Shown here in pieces: positions 1 to 8,836 of a DNA stretch of 64,000 nucleotides. The stretch comes from Novosphingobium sp. (lineage in GTDB: Bacteria; Pseudomonadota; Alphaproteobacteria; Sphingomonadales; Sphingomonadaceae). How positions within the stretch are numbered: position 1 is the stretch's first letter; each line of letters starts with the position of its first letter. A program made the position numbers and the translations under genes. The stretch lies in contig NZ_JBCNLP010000001.1 of assembly GCF_039595395.1 (NCBI RefSeq), positions 2,790,001 through 2,854,000 of the forward strand, in the 5' to 3' direction. The notes under the pieces were generated by a model. The model worked only from the letters and a program-made list of their open reading frames with translations, searched no databases and was not told where the DNA came from.

Positions 1-873
1 ATTCTCGTCGAGGAACAGTTCGTAGATCAGCCCTTCCGGCTTGCGGCCACCCAGCACGCTGGCGATCTTGCCGCTCTGCGTCACGCTGTCGGTCAGATCC
101 TTGCCGCACATCTCGTAATCGACGCCCAGCGCCACCCAGCGCATGGCCCAGTCGACCTTCCACTGCAACTTGGCATTGCCCTTGAAGATGCAGAGTTCGA
201 CGCTCTCGCCCTCATCCTCGAAACGGATCAGGCCGGCCTCGGCATCGACCACCTCGATGGGCACCTGAAGCACGATACCGCTGGTGGGCGACACGGGCAG
301 GATCGGCGAATAGGTCTTGCGACGCTCCTCGCGCAGGGTGGGCAGCATGATGCCCATGATCTTGTCGTAATTGCGCAGCACGCCGCGCAGCGCTTCATCG
401 AATTCGCCCGAATTGTAGCGATCGCTGGCCGAGACGAACTCGTAATCGAAGCCGAACTGGTCGAGGAAAGCGCGCAGCATCGCATTGTTGTGATGCGCAA
501 AGCTCTCATGCGTGCCGAAGGGATCGGGAATGCGCGAGAGGGGCTTGCCCAGATGCTCGGCCAGCATCTCCTTGTTGGGCACATTGTCGGGCACCTTGCG
601 CAGCCCGTCCATATCGTCGGAGAAGGCCACCAGACGGGTGGGCTTGCCGGTCAGCACCTCATAGGCGCGGCGCACCAGAGTCGTGCGCAGCACCTCCTGA
701 AAGGTGCCGATATGCGGCAGACCGCTGGGGCCATAGCCGGTCTCGAACAGCACCGGCATATCCTGACCGTCTTTCGCCTTGCCCTGCGGATAGCGCTTGA
801 GCAGCTTGCGGGCCTCTTCGAAAGGCCATGCCTTGGACGTCTGGGCGGCGGTCTGGAGATCGGTGTCAGTCAT
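1..873 (-). CDS. lysK: Class I lysyl-tRNA synthetase, 3' end cut by window
   Basis: Charges tRNA-Lys with lysine in the cytoplasm. Reading leftwards from the ATG at 871-873, the first 291 codons are visible. The protein opens MTDTDLQTAAQTSKAWPFEE and carries the class I HIGH-type signature as PHIGT near residue 50 (GYGPSGLPHIGTF), then VAFSDDMDGLRKVP. The last visible residues, GLIYELFLDEN, are the stretch that in this family comes just before the KISKSKGN motif, so the cut is next to the second signature. Class I LysRS replaces the class II enzyme in many alphaproteobacteria. The start is supported by family-like N-terminal sequence; no strong ribosome site is seen. Confidence 0.93.
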   Translation of the reverse strand, partial: MTDTDLQTAAQTSKAWPFEEARKLLKRYPQGKAKDGQDMPVLFETGYGPSGLPHIGTFQEVLRTTLVRRAYEVLTGKPTRLVAFSDDMDGLRKVPDNVPNKEMLAEHLGKPLSRIPDPFGTHESFAHHNNAMLRAFLDQFGFDYEFVSASDRYNSGEFDEALRGVLRNYDKIMGIMLPTLREERRKTYSPILPVSPTSGIVLQVPIEVVDAEAGLIRFEDEGESVELCIFKGNAKLQWKVDWAMRWVALGVDYEMCGKDLTDSVTQSGKIASVLGGRKPEGLIYELFLDEN

Positions 874-1040
874 AGCTGGCGCTTTTGCCCGCGCGCGCGG
901 ATTTCGCAAGCCCCAACTGGGGTGATTGGCGCATTTGCAGCGCTTGTGCCCGTGGCTTGCGGCCCTTGCGGAAGGTTTCATTAACTTCTCGACAAGCGCC
1001 GCGCTTCATCCTGCCCTCACCGCCTTTTTCGGAGAGCGCC

Positions 1041-1187
1041 ATGACCCCCGAGTCCGTTCCCGCCGCTGCCAAAACCCCCGTGTCCTTCCGCCTCCCCATG
1101 AACCCGTGCGACCGCCTGCGCCTGCATGGCCCCATCCGCTCGATGCCGCGCCCGATCTCCTTGCTGGAACGCATCCTTTTCGGCTGA
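1041..1187 (+). CDS. Small ORF of unknown function (48 aa)
   Basis: A 48-codon ORF starts at an ATG four bases after a GGAGAG ribosome site (1031-1036) and ends at TGA 1185-1187. The peptide begins MTPESVPAAAKTPVSFRL and ends RSMPRPISLLERILFG. It is basic and proline-rich with an amphipathic C-terminal LLERILF. It lies alone in the 390-bp gap between divergent lysK and the helicase gene. The ribosome site and clean stop argue for a real gene; the short length and GC-rich context argue for caution. No family is recognised and no function is claimed. Confidence 0.4.
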   Translation: MTPESVPAAAKTPVSFRLPMNPCDRLRLHGPIRSMPRPISLLERILFG

Positions 1188-1265
1188 AACGCAGGTTTTC
1201 CCACCGCACCGACCACGCAAACCCCTTGCAGCGCCCATATCCCCGCGCCTATGCGCTGGAACACT

Positions 1266-4007
1266 ATGGAAACACGCGCCCTTCCCGCCCTGCATGCCAG
1301 CCACTCCGGCTGCTGGTTGCGTGAGCGTGAAGCGACAAGACTGGTCGGCAAGGGCGAGGCCATTGTCACGGCCGCCGACACGCCACTGCTGATGCTCAAC
1401 GCGCCGCTGGTGGCGACGCGGCTGGGCTATCCCGATCTGTCGGGGCTGGACCTGCTGGAGCTGTTCGCTTTCGTTCACCCGGCGCGCTTTATGGTGCCCA
1501 CGGCCAAGGGCCTTGCCCATGCGCTGGGCCTGACCGAACCCGAGAGCGACGAGGCCGTCCCCGCCCTGCTGCAACAGGCGGCGGCGATCCTGCTCGAACG
1601 CTGCGAAAGCCCCGACTGGGCCGAGCGCGAAGGCGCCTGGACCGGCCTGCAAGCCATGATCCGCCTGCGCTGGCCATGGGCCACGCTGCTGTCGGCGCGC
1701 ATCGCCAATCCGGGCCGGGCCGAGCGCTGGCTCTTCTCCCGCCTGCCCGAATGGGAGGAGGCCGCCCCCCGCCCCCAGCCCGCGCAGATCAACTTGCCAC
1801 CAGAGGCCATCGCCCTGCGCCTCGCCGAAATCACCGGTGCGCTGAGCGAAACCGGCGCCGAACCGCGCATCGCCCAGCGCGATTACGCTCAGTCCGTGGG
1901 CCATATCTTCGCCCCCCGCCCTTCGCGTGACGCGCCGCATATGCTGCTGGCCGAGGCGGGCACCGGCACCGGCAAGACGCTGGGTTATCTCACCCCGGCC
2001 TCGCTGTGGGCACAGGCCTCGGGCGGCACGGTCTGGGTCAGCACCTACACCAAGGCGCTGCAACGGCAGTTGCGGCGCGAGGCCGCCCGTATCTGGGGCC
2101 CCAACCCCGGCCCGGCCCGCGTGGTGGTGCGCAAGGGACGCGAGAACTACCTCTGCCTGCTCAACCTTGAGGACGCGCTGCAAGGCGGCTTTCAGGCCCG
2201 CGCGGGAATCATGGCGCAACTGGTCGCCCGCTGGGCCGCATACTCTGCCGATGGCGACATGATCGGCGGCGACCTGCCCGGCTGGCTGCCCACATTGTTC
2301 CGCAACCGCGGCGTGGCGGCGCTGACCGACCGGCGCGGCGAATGCGTCTATGCCGGCTGCCCCCACTACCGCAAATGCTTCATCGAGCGCGCCGCCCGCG
2401 CCAGCGCCGAGGCCGAACTGGTCATCGCCAACCACGCGCTGGTGATGGTCAACGCCGCGCGCGGCCGCGATGTCGCCCAGCGCCCCACCCGCATCGTCTT
2501 CGACGAAGGCCACCATATCTTCGAGGCCGCCGACAGCACCTTCGCCGCCGAACTCACCGGCAGCGAGGCCATCGAACTGCGCCGCTGGGTCATCGGCCCG
2601 GAAAAGGGCTCGAAAGGCCGCCGCAGGGGCCTGTCCGCGCGGCTTGCCGATGTCGCCTCCTATGACGAGGCAGGCGCCCTGGCGATCACGCAAGCCCGCG
2701 CCGCCGCAGAAGCGCTCAACGGCGATGGCTGGCTGGCCCGCGTGGTGGAAGGCGAGCCCTCCGGCCCGCTTGAGGAACTCTTCGCCGCCGTGCGCGCCAC
2801 CGTCTATGCCCGCGACGAAAGCGGCGGGCAGGAAGGCGGCTATGGTCTGGAAACCGAGGCCGCAAGGCTCGACGGCCCCTTTATCGAGGCCGCGCAAAAC
2901 GCCGGGCAGGCTTTGGGCGAATTGCGCCGCCCACTGGTCAAGCTGGGCCTGCGGCTGGAAGCCATCCTCGCCGATCCGCCCGACTGGCTCGATGGCCAAG
3001 GCCGCGCCCGGATCGAGGGCGCGCGCCAATCCTTGGGCTGGCGCGTCGATCTGATCGGCGCGTGGGAGGCCCTGCTGGCCCGCGTCGGCGGGCAAGCCAT
3101 GGATGGCCCCGATTTCGTCGACTGGCTGGCGCTGGAACGCTCCGACGGGCGCGAGTTCGATATGGGGCTGCACCGCCACTGGCTCGACCCCACGCGCCCC
3201 TTCGCCTCCACCGTGCTGAACGGCGCCCACGGCGTGATGCTGACCAGCGCCACATTGCGCGACCGCTCCGACGCGGGCGACGATTGGGACACCGCTCTGG
3301 CCCGCTCCGGCGCGGCGCATCTCGACAGCCCGACCAAGACCGCCGCCTTCGACAGCCCCTTCGACTATGCCAATCAGGCCGAGGTGCTGATCGTCAACGA
3401 TGTGCCGCGCGGCGATATTCCGGCCCTCGCCGCCGCCTATGGCCGCCTGATCGAGGCCAGCGGCGGCGGCGTGTTGGGCCTGTTCACCGCGATCCGCCGC
3501 CTGCGCGCCGTCCATGGCCGCATCGCCGACCGGCTGGCGCGCGGCGGCCTGCCACTCTACGCCCAGCATGTCGATCCCATCGACACCGGCACGCTGGTCG
3601 ACATCTTCCGTGACGATCCCAAGGCCAGCCTGCTGGGCACCGATGCCCTGCGCGACGGGGTCGACGTGCCCGGCCATTCGCTGCGCCTCGTGGTGATGGA
3701 GCAGGTGCCATGGCCCAAGCCCACCATCCTGCACCGCGCCCGCCGGGCCGCTCACCCCGCCGGCGGACAGGCCCATGACGACCGCATCATCCGCGCCCGC
3801 CTCGCTCAGGCCTTCGGGCGCCTGATCCGCACCCAAGGCGACAAGGGGCATTTCGTGGTGCTGTCCTCGGCCTTCCCGAGCCGCCTGCTCAGCGCCTTTC
3901 CGCCCGGCACGCCCGTTCATCGCCTATCGCTCGATGAGGCTTTACAACGGGTGGCGGCGGGTGTTTCTGCTTGGGCCGAGGCCGCACCCGCCTCAACGGA
4001 TGACTGA
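1266..4007 (+). CDS. DinG/Rad3-family ATP-dependent DNA helicase
   Basis: A superfamily 2 helicase of the DinG/XPD type (about 913 aa), expected to unwind DNA 5'-3'. Visible motifs are Walker A AEAGTGTGKT near residues 230-238, a DEGH Walker B box (IVFDEGHHIF near 413-419), and four cysteines between them (YLCLLN, then CVYAGCPHYRKC) placed as an XPD-type 4Fe-4S cluster. The C-terminal half holds the SAT motif (LTSATLRD) and the arginine-finger region (QAFGRLIRT). The N-terminal ~200 residues are the less conserved extension seen in alphaproteobacterial members. An in-frame ATG at 1251 would add five residues; 1266 is chosen because METRALPALHASH looks like the family start. No SOS-type box is seen upstream. 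The sixA-like gene follows after 9 bp. Confidence 0.9.
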   Translation: METRALPALHASHSGCWLREREATRLVGKGEAIVTAADTPLLMLNAPLVATRLGYPDLSGLDLLELFAFVHPARFMVPTAKGLAHALGLTEPESDEAVPALLQQAAAILLERCESPDWAEREGAWTGLQAMIRLRWPWATLLSARIANPGRAERWLFSRLPEWEEAAPRPQPAQINLPPEAIALRLAEITGALSETGAEPRIAQRDYAQSVGHIFAPRPSRDAPHMLLAEAGTGTGKTLGYLTPASLWAQASGGTVWVSTYTKALQRQLRREAARIWGPNPGPARVVVRKGRENYLCLLNLEDALQGGFQARAGIMAQLVARWAAYSADGDMIGGDLPGWLPTLFRNRGVAALTDRRGECVYAGCPHYRKCFIERAARASAEAELVIANHALVMVNAARGRDVAQRPTRIVFDEGHHIFEAADSTFAAELTGSEAIELRRWVIGPEKGSKGRRRGLSARLADVASYDEAGALAITQARAAAEALNGDGWLARVVEGEPSGPLEELFAAVRATVYARDESGGQEGGYGLETEAARLDGPFIEAAQNAGQALGELRRPLVKLGLRLEAILADPPDWLDGQGRARIEGARQSLGWRVDLIGAWEALLARVGGQAMDGPDFVDWLALERSDGREFDMGLHRHWLDPTRPFASTVLNGAHGVMLTSATLRDRSDAGDDWDTALARSGAAHLDSPTKTAAFDSPFDYANQAEVLIVNDVPRGDIPALAAAYGRLIEASGGGVLGLFTAIRRLRAVHGRIADRLARGGLPLYAQHVDPIDTGTLVDIFRDDPKASLLGTDALRDGVDVPGHSLRLVVMEQVPWPKPTILHRARRAAHPAGGQAHDDRIIRARLAQAFGRLIRTQGDKGHFVVLSSAFPSRLLSAFPPGTPVHRLSLDEALQRVAAGVSAWAEAAPASTDD

Positions 4008-4016
4008 AAAGCACGC

Positions 4017-4574
4017 ATGAAAACTCTGGGCATCTTCCGCCACGCCAAATCCGACTGGGACGATCCGCGCGCCCGCGATTTCGACCGCCCCCTGAATGCG
4101 CGCGGGCTGCGCTGGGCGCCCCGCATGGGCCAGCATATCAGCGGCTGGTGCCAGGAACAGGGTTTCAATTGGGACCGGGTGATGTCCTCTCCCGCCGTCC
4201 GCGCGGCGCAGACCATTGAACTGGCCGCCGAGGGCGCGGGCATGCCGCAAGGCGCGGCTCTGGCGATCAACTGGGACCGGCGGCTCTATCTCGCCAGCTC
4301 GGTCACGCTGATCGACGTGCTGCGCGAGCTGGACGAGAGCCTCAACACGGTGCTGATGGTCGGCCACAATCCGGGGCTGGAGGATCTGATCTTCGACCTC
4401 GTGCCGGACAATGGCACAAGCTCGCTGCGCGACGAGGTCGAGATGAAATTCCCCACCGCCAGCTTTGCCGTGCTGGAACTGGATGTGGAGCGCTGGGCGC
4501 AAGTCGAGGACGGTTGTGCGCGGTTTACGCATCTGATGCGACCGCGAGATCTTGCTGCGGGTGAAGCGTTGTAA
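4017..4574 (+). CDS. SixA-type histidine phosphatase family protein
   Basis: A 185-aa histidine phosphatase superfamily protein. The phosphoacceptor motif is FRHAKSDW at residues 7-14, the RHA variant of RHG typical of SixA-like phosphohistidine phosphatases. The second catalytic histidine is in VGHNPGLEDLIFDL near residue 118. SixA proteins remove phosphate from phosphohistidine on signalling or PTS proteins; here the substrate is unknown. It starts 9 bp after the helicase stop and is probably co-transcribed. Repeat copy A begins 22 bp after its stop. Confidence 0.85.
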   Translation: MKTLGIFRHAKSDWDDPRARDFDRPLNARGLRWAPRMGQHISGWCQEQGFNWDRVMSSPAVRAAQTIELAAEGAGMPQGAALAINWDRRLYLASSVTLIDVLRELDESLNTVLMVGHNPGLEDLIFDLVPDNGTSSLRDEVEMKFPTASFAVLELDVERWAQVEDGCARFTHLMRPRDLAAGEAL

Positions 4575-4596
4575 GGGGTTTTAAGGGAAGAGAAGA

Positions 4597-4834
4597 TGCG
4601 AGGGGGTTACCCCCTCGCGCTCCCATGACGTCTTCCGACGCGCGGGCAATGGTGCCGAAATGGTGCGCTTGAGCTCTCCACCTGCGCCGGCCAAAGCGCC
4701 GCAGGCAATCAAGCCATGAGAACGATAGCGCTGTCTAAGGGATTATTGCCTGCGGCGCCGCGACCATGCTCTTTGGCCGAACCCGATGCGCAACGCAGAC
4801 ATTAATGGGAGCGCGAGGGTGTAACACCCTCGCA
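4597..4834. repeat. BIME-like hairpin-ended intergenic repeat, copy A
   Basis: A 238-bp element filling the gap between the convergent stops of the histidine phosphatase and merR. Both ends are near-perfect self-complementary hairpins with a GCGAGGG...CCCTCGC stem (4598-4618 and 4813-4833), flanked inside by GCTCCCAT / ATGGGAGC. The left hairpin has a GG-type centre, the right a TG-type. The left arm carries GTCTTCCGACG, the right arm GATGCGCAACGCAGACATT. An internal inverted repeat GCGCCGCAGGC / GCCTGCGGCGC brackets a copy-specific loop. T-rich sequence lies outside both ends on the strand that would be transcribed outwards, which fits a bidirectional terminator. Confidence 0.9.
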
Positions 4835-4853
4835 TTGTCCCTTTCTTCCCTGC

Positions 4854-5432
4854 TCACTCTTCCCCGAGCAACCGGGCCAGATCCCCCCGCAAACCGATCA
4901 GCGCATCGAGCAGATCATCCTGAGGCATGGCCAGCGCCAATTGCCCCTGAAGCGGGGGAGCGATAACCGGCATCGCCACCGGCGCCGGAACACTCGGCTC
5001 ACGCCGGACCTGCACGGAGCGCTCTTCCAGATACTGCCGCGCACCGCGTAAAGTGTAGCCCTGAGCATGCACCAGCCGGTTGATATCGACCAGCAGCGCC
5101 ACATCCTCGGGCCGATAATAGCGCCGCCCGCCGCTGCGCTTGACCGGGCGGAGCATGGGGAACTGGTCTTCCCAGTAGCGCAGCACATGGGCCGCGATCG
5201 ACAGGGCGCGGGTGACCTCGCCGATGGTGCGCAGCGCATCGGGCGCCTTGCCATCGTCGAACAGCGTTTGAAGATCTTGAGGCTGACCCGCAGCGCCCCG
5301 GCGCGCGGATCGAGCGATAGCCGGAGCGCCCCCCGGCACTCCGGCTATCTTCGTCGGCTGATGATCCTGAGCGGCGCTGTCCCCCAAGGTGTCCCTCGTG
5401 GTCATGCCGTCAGGCTCTGCCGAGCCGAACAT
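4854..5432 (-). CDS. MerR-family transcriptional regulator
   Basis: A cytoplasmic DNA-binding regulator (192 aa from the first ATG; an alternative ATG at 5405 gives 183). A MerR-type winged helix occupies residues ~65-135: TIGEVTRALSIAAHVLRYWE, then RSGGRRYYRPEDVALLVDI. The N-terminal ~60 residues are low complexity. No cysteine cluster for metal sensing is visible, so the ligand is unknown. It lies directly downstream of ihfA on the same strand; plsX-fabH-ihfA-merR is a recurrent alphaproteobacterial order, so it is probably the last gene of that unit. Confidence 0.88.
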   Translation of the reverse strand: MFGSAEPDGMTTRDTLGDSAAQDHQPTKIAGVPGGAPAIARSARRGAAGQPQDLQTLFDDGKAPDALRTIGEVTRALSIAAHVLRYWEDQFPMLRPVKRSGGRRYYRPEDVALLVDINRLVHAQGYTLRGARQYLEERSVQVRREPSVPAPVAMPVIAPPLQGQLALAMPQDDLLDALIGLRGDLARLLGEE

Positions 5433-5455
5433 CGGTCATCGCTTATCACCGGCCC

Positions 5456-5752
5456 TTATTCACCGGAGACGCGATCTTTCAGCATCTGGCTGGCGCGGAA
5501 CGTCAGCACCCGGCGCGGGGTGATCGGCACCTCGACACCGGTTTTCGGGTTGCGCCCGATCCGTTCGGTCTTGTCCCTCAAGAGGAACGTCCCGAAGCCA
5601 GAGATCTTGACGTTCTCGCCTTCGGCCAGAGCGTCGCTCATGTGATCGAGAATGGCTTCCACCATGCCAAGCGACTCAGCACGGGAATAACCCAGCTTGC
5701 GATTGATGGCTTCGGCCAGATCTGCACGTGTCAGTGTGTTCATGGAGCGCAT
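5456..5752 (-). CDS. ihfA: Integration host factor subunit alpha
   Basis: A histone-like DNA-bending protein (98 aa, or 95 from the ATG at 5743), half of the IHF heterodimer used in recombination, replication and promoter architecture. The HU/IHF signature is clear: SGFGTFLLRDKTERIGRNPK, with the minor-groove beta-arm residues RNPKTGVEVPI and the conserved proline. The 5752 start has a G-rich stretch just upstream but close spacing; the 5743 start (MNTLTRADLAEAI) matches relatives equally well. It lies between fabH and merR. Confidence 0.95.
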   Translation of the reverse strand: MRSMNTLTRADLAEAINRKLGYSRAESLGMVEAILDHMSDALAEGENVKISGFGTFLLRDKTERIGRNPKTGVEVPITPRRVLTFRASQMLKDRVSGE

Positions 5753-5936
5753 CTGCTCCCCCCCATAGCCCTAAGAATGGCGACCCTCCCGACTCAAATG
5801 GATATCAAATCCACACGGGATTACAATGCCATCCTGCTTAACAGGAGGTTCCCACGCGCCGATTTGTTCCAGAATGGCGCTCAAAACCGGAAATTGCCGT
5901 CGAGCACCCATGCTGAAGGGAGGAAATGCAGGAAGA

Positions 5937-6908
5937 TCAGATGCGAATCAGGCTGGCGCCCCAGGTAAAGCCGCCGCCCATGGCCTCGATCATCACCAGG
6001 TCGCCCGGCTTGATCCGCCCGTCGCGCATCGCCACGTCCAGCGCCAGGGGAACAGACGCGGCGGACGTGTTGGCATGGCGATCGACAGTGACCACCACCT
6101 TCTCCGCCGGCATGTTCAGCTTGCGGGCGGTGGCGTCAAGAATGCGGGCATTGGCCTGATGCGGCACCAGCCAGTCGATGTCATCGGCGGTGAAGCCGGC
6201 ATCGCCCAGCACCTCGCCCAGCACGCTGGCAAGGTTGTTGACGGCATGACGGAAGACCTCGCGGCCTTTCATGCGCAGCTTGCCAATCTCGCCGGTGGTG
6301 CTGGCGCCGCCATCGACATAGAGGAGCTGGTTATGCGCGCCATCGGCATGCAGGCGGGTGGCCAGAATGCCCGGAGCATCGGCAGCGTCGCTCTCGCGCG
6401 CTTCGAGCACGATGGCACCGGCGCCGTCGCCGAAGAGCACGCAGGTCGCGCGATCTTCCCAGTCGAGGATGCGGCTGAAGGTTTCCGAACCGATCACCAG
6501 CGCGCGCTTGGCCATGCCGGTGCGCAGCATCGAATCAGCCACGCCCACCGCATAAACAAAGCCCGAGCAGACCGCCGCCACGTCGAAGGCGATGCCTCCA
6601 CGCGCGCCAATGGCTTCCTGGACGATGGTGGCGGTGGCCGGAAAGGTCTGGTCCGGCGTGGCGGTGGCCAGCACGATCAGATCGATGTCGGCCCCGGTCA
6701 GGCCGACGGCCTCCAGCGCATTGCGCGCGGCATCGGTGGCCAGCGTGGCAGTGGTTTCGCCCTCGTCCGCGATATGGCGGGTGCGGATGCCCGTGCGCTC
6801 GACGATCCACTCGTCGCTGGTGTCAACCTTCTCCGCCAGTTCGGCATTGGTGACGATACGCACCGGCAGCGAGCTGCCGGTGCCGGTGAGCACGGATCGA
6901 AGGGTCAC
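5937..6908 (-). CDS. fabH: 3-oxoacyl-ACP synthase III (KAS III)
   Basis: Condenses acetyl-CoA with malonyl-ACP to start fatty acid synthesis. At 323 aa it is standard family length. The catalytic cysteine lies in FDVAAVCSGFVYA near residue 113, the histidine in VPHQANARI and the asparagine in the late DRHANTSAASVP region. The ATG overlaps the plsX stop by 4 bp (ATGA), indicating translational coupling. plsX and fabH together link phospholipid and fatty acid initiation. Confidence 0.97.
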   Translation of the reverse strand: MTLRSVLTGTGSSLPVRIVTNAELAEKVDTSDEWIVERTGIRTRHIADEGETTATLATDAARNALEAVGLTGADIDLIVLATATPDQTFPATATIVQEAIGARGGIAFDVAAVCSGFVYAVGVADSMLRTGMAKRALVIGSETFSRILDWEDRATCVLFGDGAGAIVLEARESDAADAPGILATRLHADGAHNQLLYVDGGASTTGEIGKLRMKGREVFRHAVNNLASVLGEVLGDAGFTADDIDWLVPHQANARILDATARKLNMPAEKVVVTVDRHANTSAASVPLALDVAMRDGRIKPGDLVMIEAMGGGFTWGASLIRI

Positions 6909-7972
6909 TGAGAAGCACCTGCCACGGACTTTGGGGTGTTGCGAATCTTGTCGGCCCCAAGCCGATCAAGGTCGGCGGAAATATGCTCGGTCAGCTTTTC
7001 CTCCAACAGCCGCTGGGTCACGCCCACGGCATTGGCCACGCCCAGCGCATTCGCACTGCCGTGACTTTTCACCACGATGCCGTTCAAGCCCAGGAAGACG
7101 GCGCCATTGTGATTGTTGGGGTCAAGATGATGCTTGAGCAGCTCGGTCGCGGGGCGCGAGATCAGGAAGCCGATCTTGGAGCGCAGCGAGGAGGCAAAGG
7201 AACGACGCAGCAGATCGCCCACGAAGCGCGCGGTGCCCTCGACAGCCTTCAGGGCGATGTTGCCCGAGAAGCCATCGGTCACCACCACATCGACCTCGCC
7301 GCGGCAGAGCTTGTCCGCCTCGGTAAAGCCGTCGAAGGCGATGGACAGATCGGCGGCGGCGGCCTTGAGCTGGGCTGCGGCATCGCGCAGTTCCTCGGTG
7401 CCCTTGTTGTCCTCGGTCCCGATGTTCAGGATGCGGACGCGCGGCTCGGCCCGACCGGTCACGATGCGCGAATAGGCCGCGCCCATCAGGGCGAACTGCA
7501 CCAGATTGCGGGCATCGCATTCGGTGTTGGCGCCAAGGTCGAGCATGACCAGATCGCTGCTGTCCAGCGTGGGCAGCAAAGCAGCCAGCGCGGGCCGGTC
7601 GATGCCGGGCATGGTGCGCAGGGCCAGCTTGGAAATCGCCATCAGCGCGCCGGTGTTGCCCGCCGAAAGGGCGGCGCCGGCAAGGCCGTCACGCACGGCG
7701 TGAATGGCCAGCCCCATCGAGGTGGTGCGCGCACGGCGCAGAGCCTGACTGGGCTTTTCCTCTCCGCTGATCACGTCCTGCGCATGCAGGATCTCGACGG
7801 CGGAACGCAGATCGGGATGATGATCGAGAGCGCTGCTGATCTGGGCCTCGTCACCCACCAAAAGGAAACGCGCACGATCGTGGCGCTGGCGAGCCAAAGC
7901 CACGCCAGCGACCATCGTGCGCACACCCTCATCACCGCCCATCGCGTCAACGGCGATACGCGGCAAAGTCAT
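6905..7972 (-). CDS. plsX: Phosphate acyltransferase PlsX
   Basis: Converts acyl-ACP to acyl-phosphate, the donor for the first acylation of glycerol-3-phosphate. It is 355 aa, starting MTLPRIAVDAMGGDEG, with the PlsX signature DAMGGD, SAGNTGALM near residue 110, and the C-terminal LGLNGIVVKSHGSANA. It is a soluble, membrane-associated enzyme. It overlaps fabH by 4 bp and follows rpmF by about 36 bp on the same strand, the classic rpmF-plsX-fabH unit that ties ribosome and membrane synthesis. Confidence 0.97.
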   Translation of the reverse strand: MTLPRIAVDAMGGDEGVRTMVAGVALARQRHDRARFLLVGDEAQISSALDHHPDLRSAVEILHAQDVISGEEKPSQALRRARTTSMGLAIHAVRDGLAGAALSAGNTGALMAISKLALRTMPGIDRPALAALLPTLDSSDLVMLDLGANTECDARNLVQFALMGAAYSRIVTGRAEPRVRILNIGTEDNKGTEELRDAAAQLKAAAADLSIAFDGFTEADKLCRGEVDVVVTDGFSGNIALKAVEGTARFVGDLLRRSFASSLRSKIGFLISRPATELLKHHLDPNNHNGAVFLGLNGIVVKSHGSANALGVANAVGVTQRLLEEKLTEHISADLDRLGADKIRNTPKSVAGASQ

Positions 7973-8008
7973 GGGTGCATACCTCCTGCTGTCAGCGCGC
8001 GATTGCGC

Positions 8009-8188
8009 TTACAGGCCAACCGCGACGATCTCGCGACCATTGTAATGGCCGCAAGCGTTGCACAGGTTGTGCGGGCGCTTCAGCTCGCCGCAGTTCGAGC
8101 ACTCGTGGAACGCCTCGACCGACAGCGCGTCATGGCTGCGACGCATGCCCCGGCGAGAAGGGGAGGTTTTTCTTTTGGGGACAGCCAT
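8009..8188 (-). CDS. rpmF: 50S ribosomal protein L32
   Basis: A 59-aa ribosomal protein. The start MAVPKRKTSPSRRGMRRSHD at 8186-8188 is the invariant L32 N-terminus, so the longer upstream reading is rejected. The zinc-binding cysteines are CSNCGELKRPHNLCNACG (CxxC...CxxC). It is first in the rpmF-plsX-fabH transcription unit, and a good candidate promoter lies 83-110 bp upstream of its start. Confidence 0.97.
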   Translation of the reverse strand: MAVPKRKTSPSRRGMRRSHDALSVEAFHECSNCGELKRPHNLCNACGHYNGREIVAVGL

Positions 8189-8270
8189 GGAGGCACCTGT
8201 TCCTGAAAATTCGTTACCGACAGTAAAAGCCGCCTCAATGCATCTCAGCACCGGCGGAGCGAAGGCGCGC

Positions 8271-8298
8271 CTATAGCGAATTTAGCGTGTGTTGCAAG
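8271..8298 (-). promoter_or_regulatory. Candidate housekeeping promoter for rpmF-plsX-fabH
   Basis: On the minus strand CTTGCA (8293-8298) is followed after 16 bp by CTATAG (8271-8276), close to the alphaproteobacterial sigma-70 pattern CTTGAC-N16/17-CTATAT. It would start transcription about 75 nt before rpmF. The same CTTGCA -35 variant appears upstream of atpH. Predicted by eye only. Confidence 0.45.
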
Positions 8299-8370
8299 CA
8301 TCTCTGGTCTAATCGGCGCAACGACCTGAAAGATATCTGTCATCAACCGCCCGAGGGGGAAGCGACAAAC

Positions 8371-8796
8371 ATGCCCGTAAGCCTGACAATCCCGATGATC
8401 CTGCCCACCACGCTGGCTTTGGCAGCGGCAGCGGCGCTGATCAACTTCTGGCTGAGCCTGCGCATCGGCCAGTTGCGCGGCAAGCTGAAAGTGGATGTGG
8501 GCGATGGCGGACATGATTCGATTTTCCGCCGCATGCGCGCTCACGCCAATTTTTCCGAGAACACGCCGCTGCTGCTGATTCTGGTCGCCGGCATCGAGCT
8601 GAGCGGCAAGGGAAGCTGGTGGCTGCCGGTGGTGGGCGCCGTCTTCATGCTGGGCCGCGTGACGCATGCCTGGGGCATGGACGGGCGCTTCAAGGCCGGG
8701 CGCGTCTTCGGCGCGGTCTCGGCCATCCTGATCCAGCTCGGGCTGGGCGGTTTTGCGCTGTTCGTGGCGATGCATCAGATGATGCACCCGGCCTGA
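8371..8796 (+). CDS. MAPEG-family membrane protein
   Basis: A 141-aa integral membrane protein with about four hydrophobic segments. The pattern NFWLSLRIGQLRGKL, then HDSIFRRMRAHANFSENTPLLL, is the MAPEG signature (R..R...N..E). Family members are glutathione transferases or peroxidases, or uncharacterised; the substrate here is unknown. The start ATG at 8371 has a GAGGGGGA ribosome site 12-20 bp upstream. It is divergent from rpmF and convergent with the MBL hydrolase. Confidence 0.85.
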   Translation: MPVSLTIPMILPTTLALAAAAALINFWLSLRIGQLRGKLKVDVGDGGHDSIFRRMRAHANFSENTPLLLILVAGIELSGKGSWWLPVVGAVFMLGRVTHAWGMDGRFKAGRVFGAVSAILIQLGLGGFALFVAMHQMMHPA

Positions 8797-8836
8797 CGGG
8801 ACTTCAGGGGGCGGTTCGCGCCGCCCCCCTTGCCTG

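Noticed and set aside
1017..3920. 967-codon ORF opposite the DinG-like helicase
   Set aside because: Shadow of a GC-rich gene; the protein is a Gly/Ala/Gln-rich mixture with no motif, while the opposite strand has full helicase motifs.
4766..4966. 66-codon ORF with MGARGC-like reading
   Set aside because: It reads through repeat copy A; the same MGARGCNTLA peptide recurs wherever the repeat is read, so it is a by-product of the repeat.
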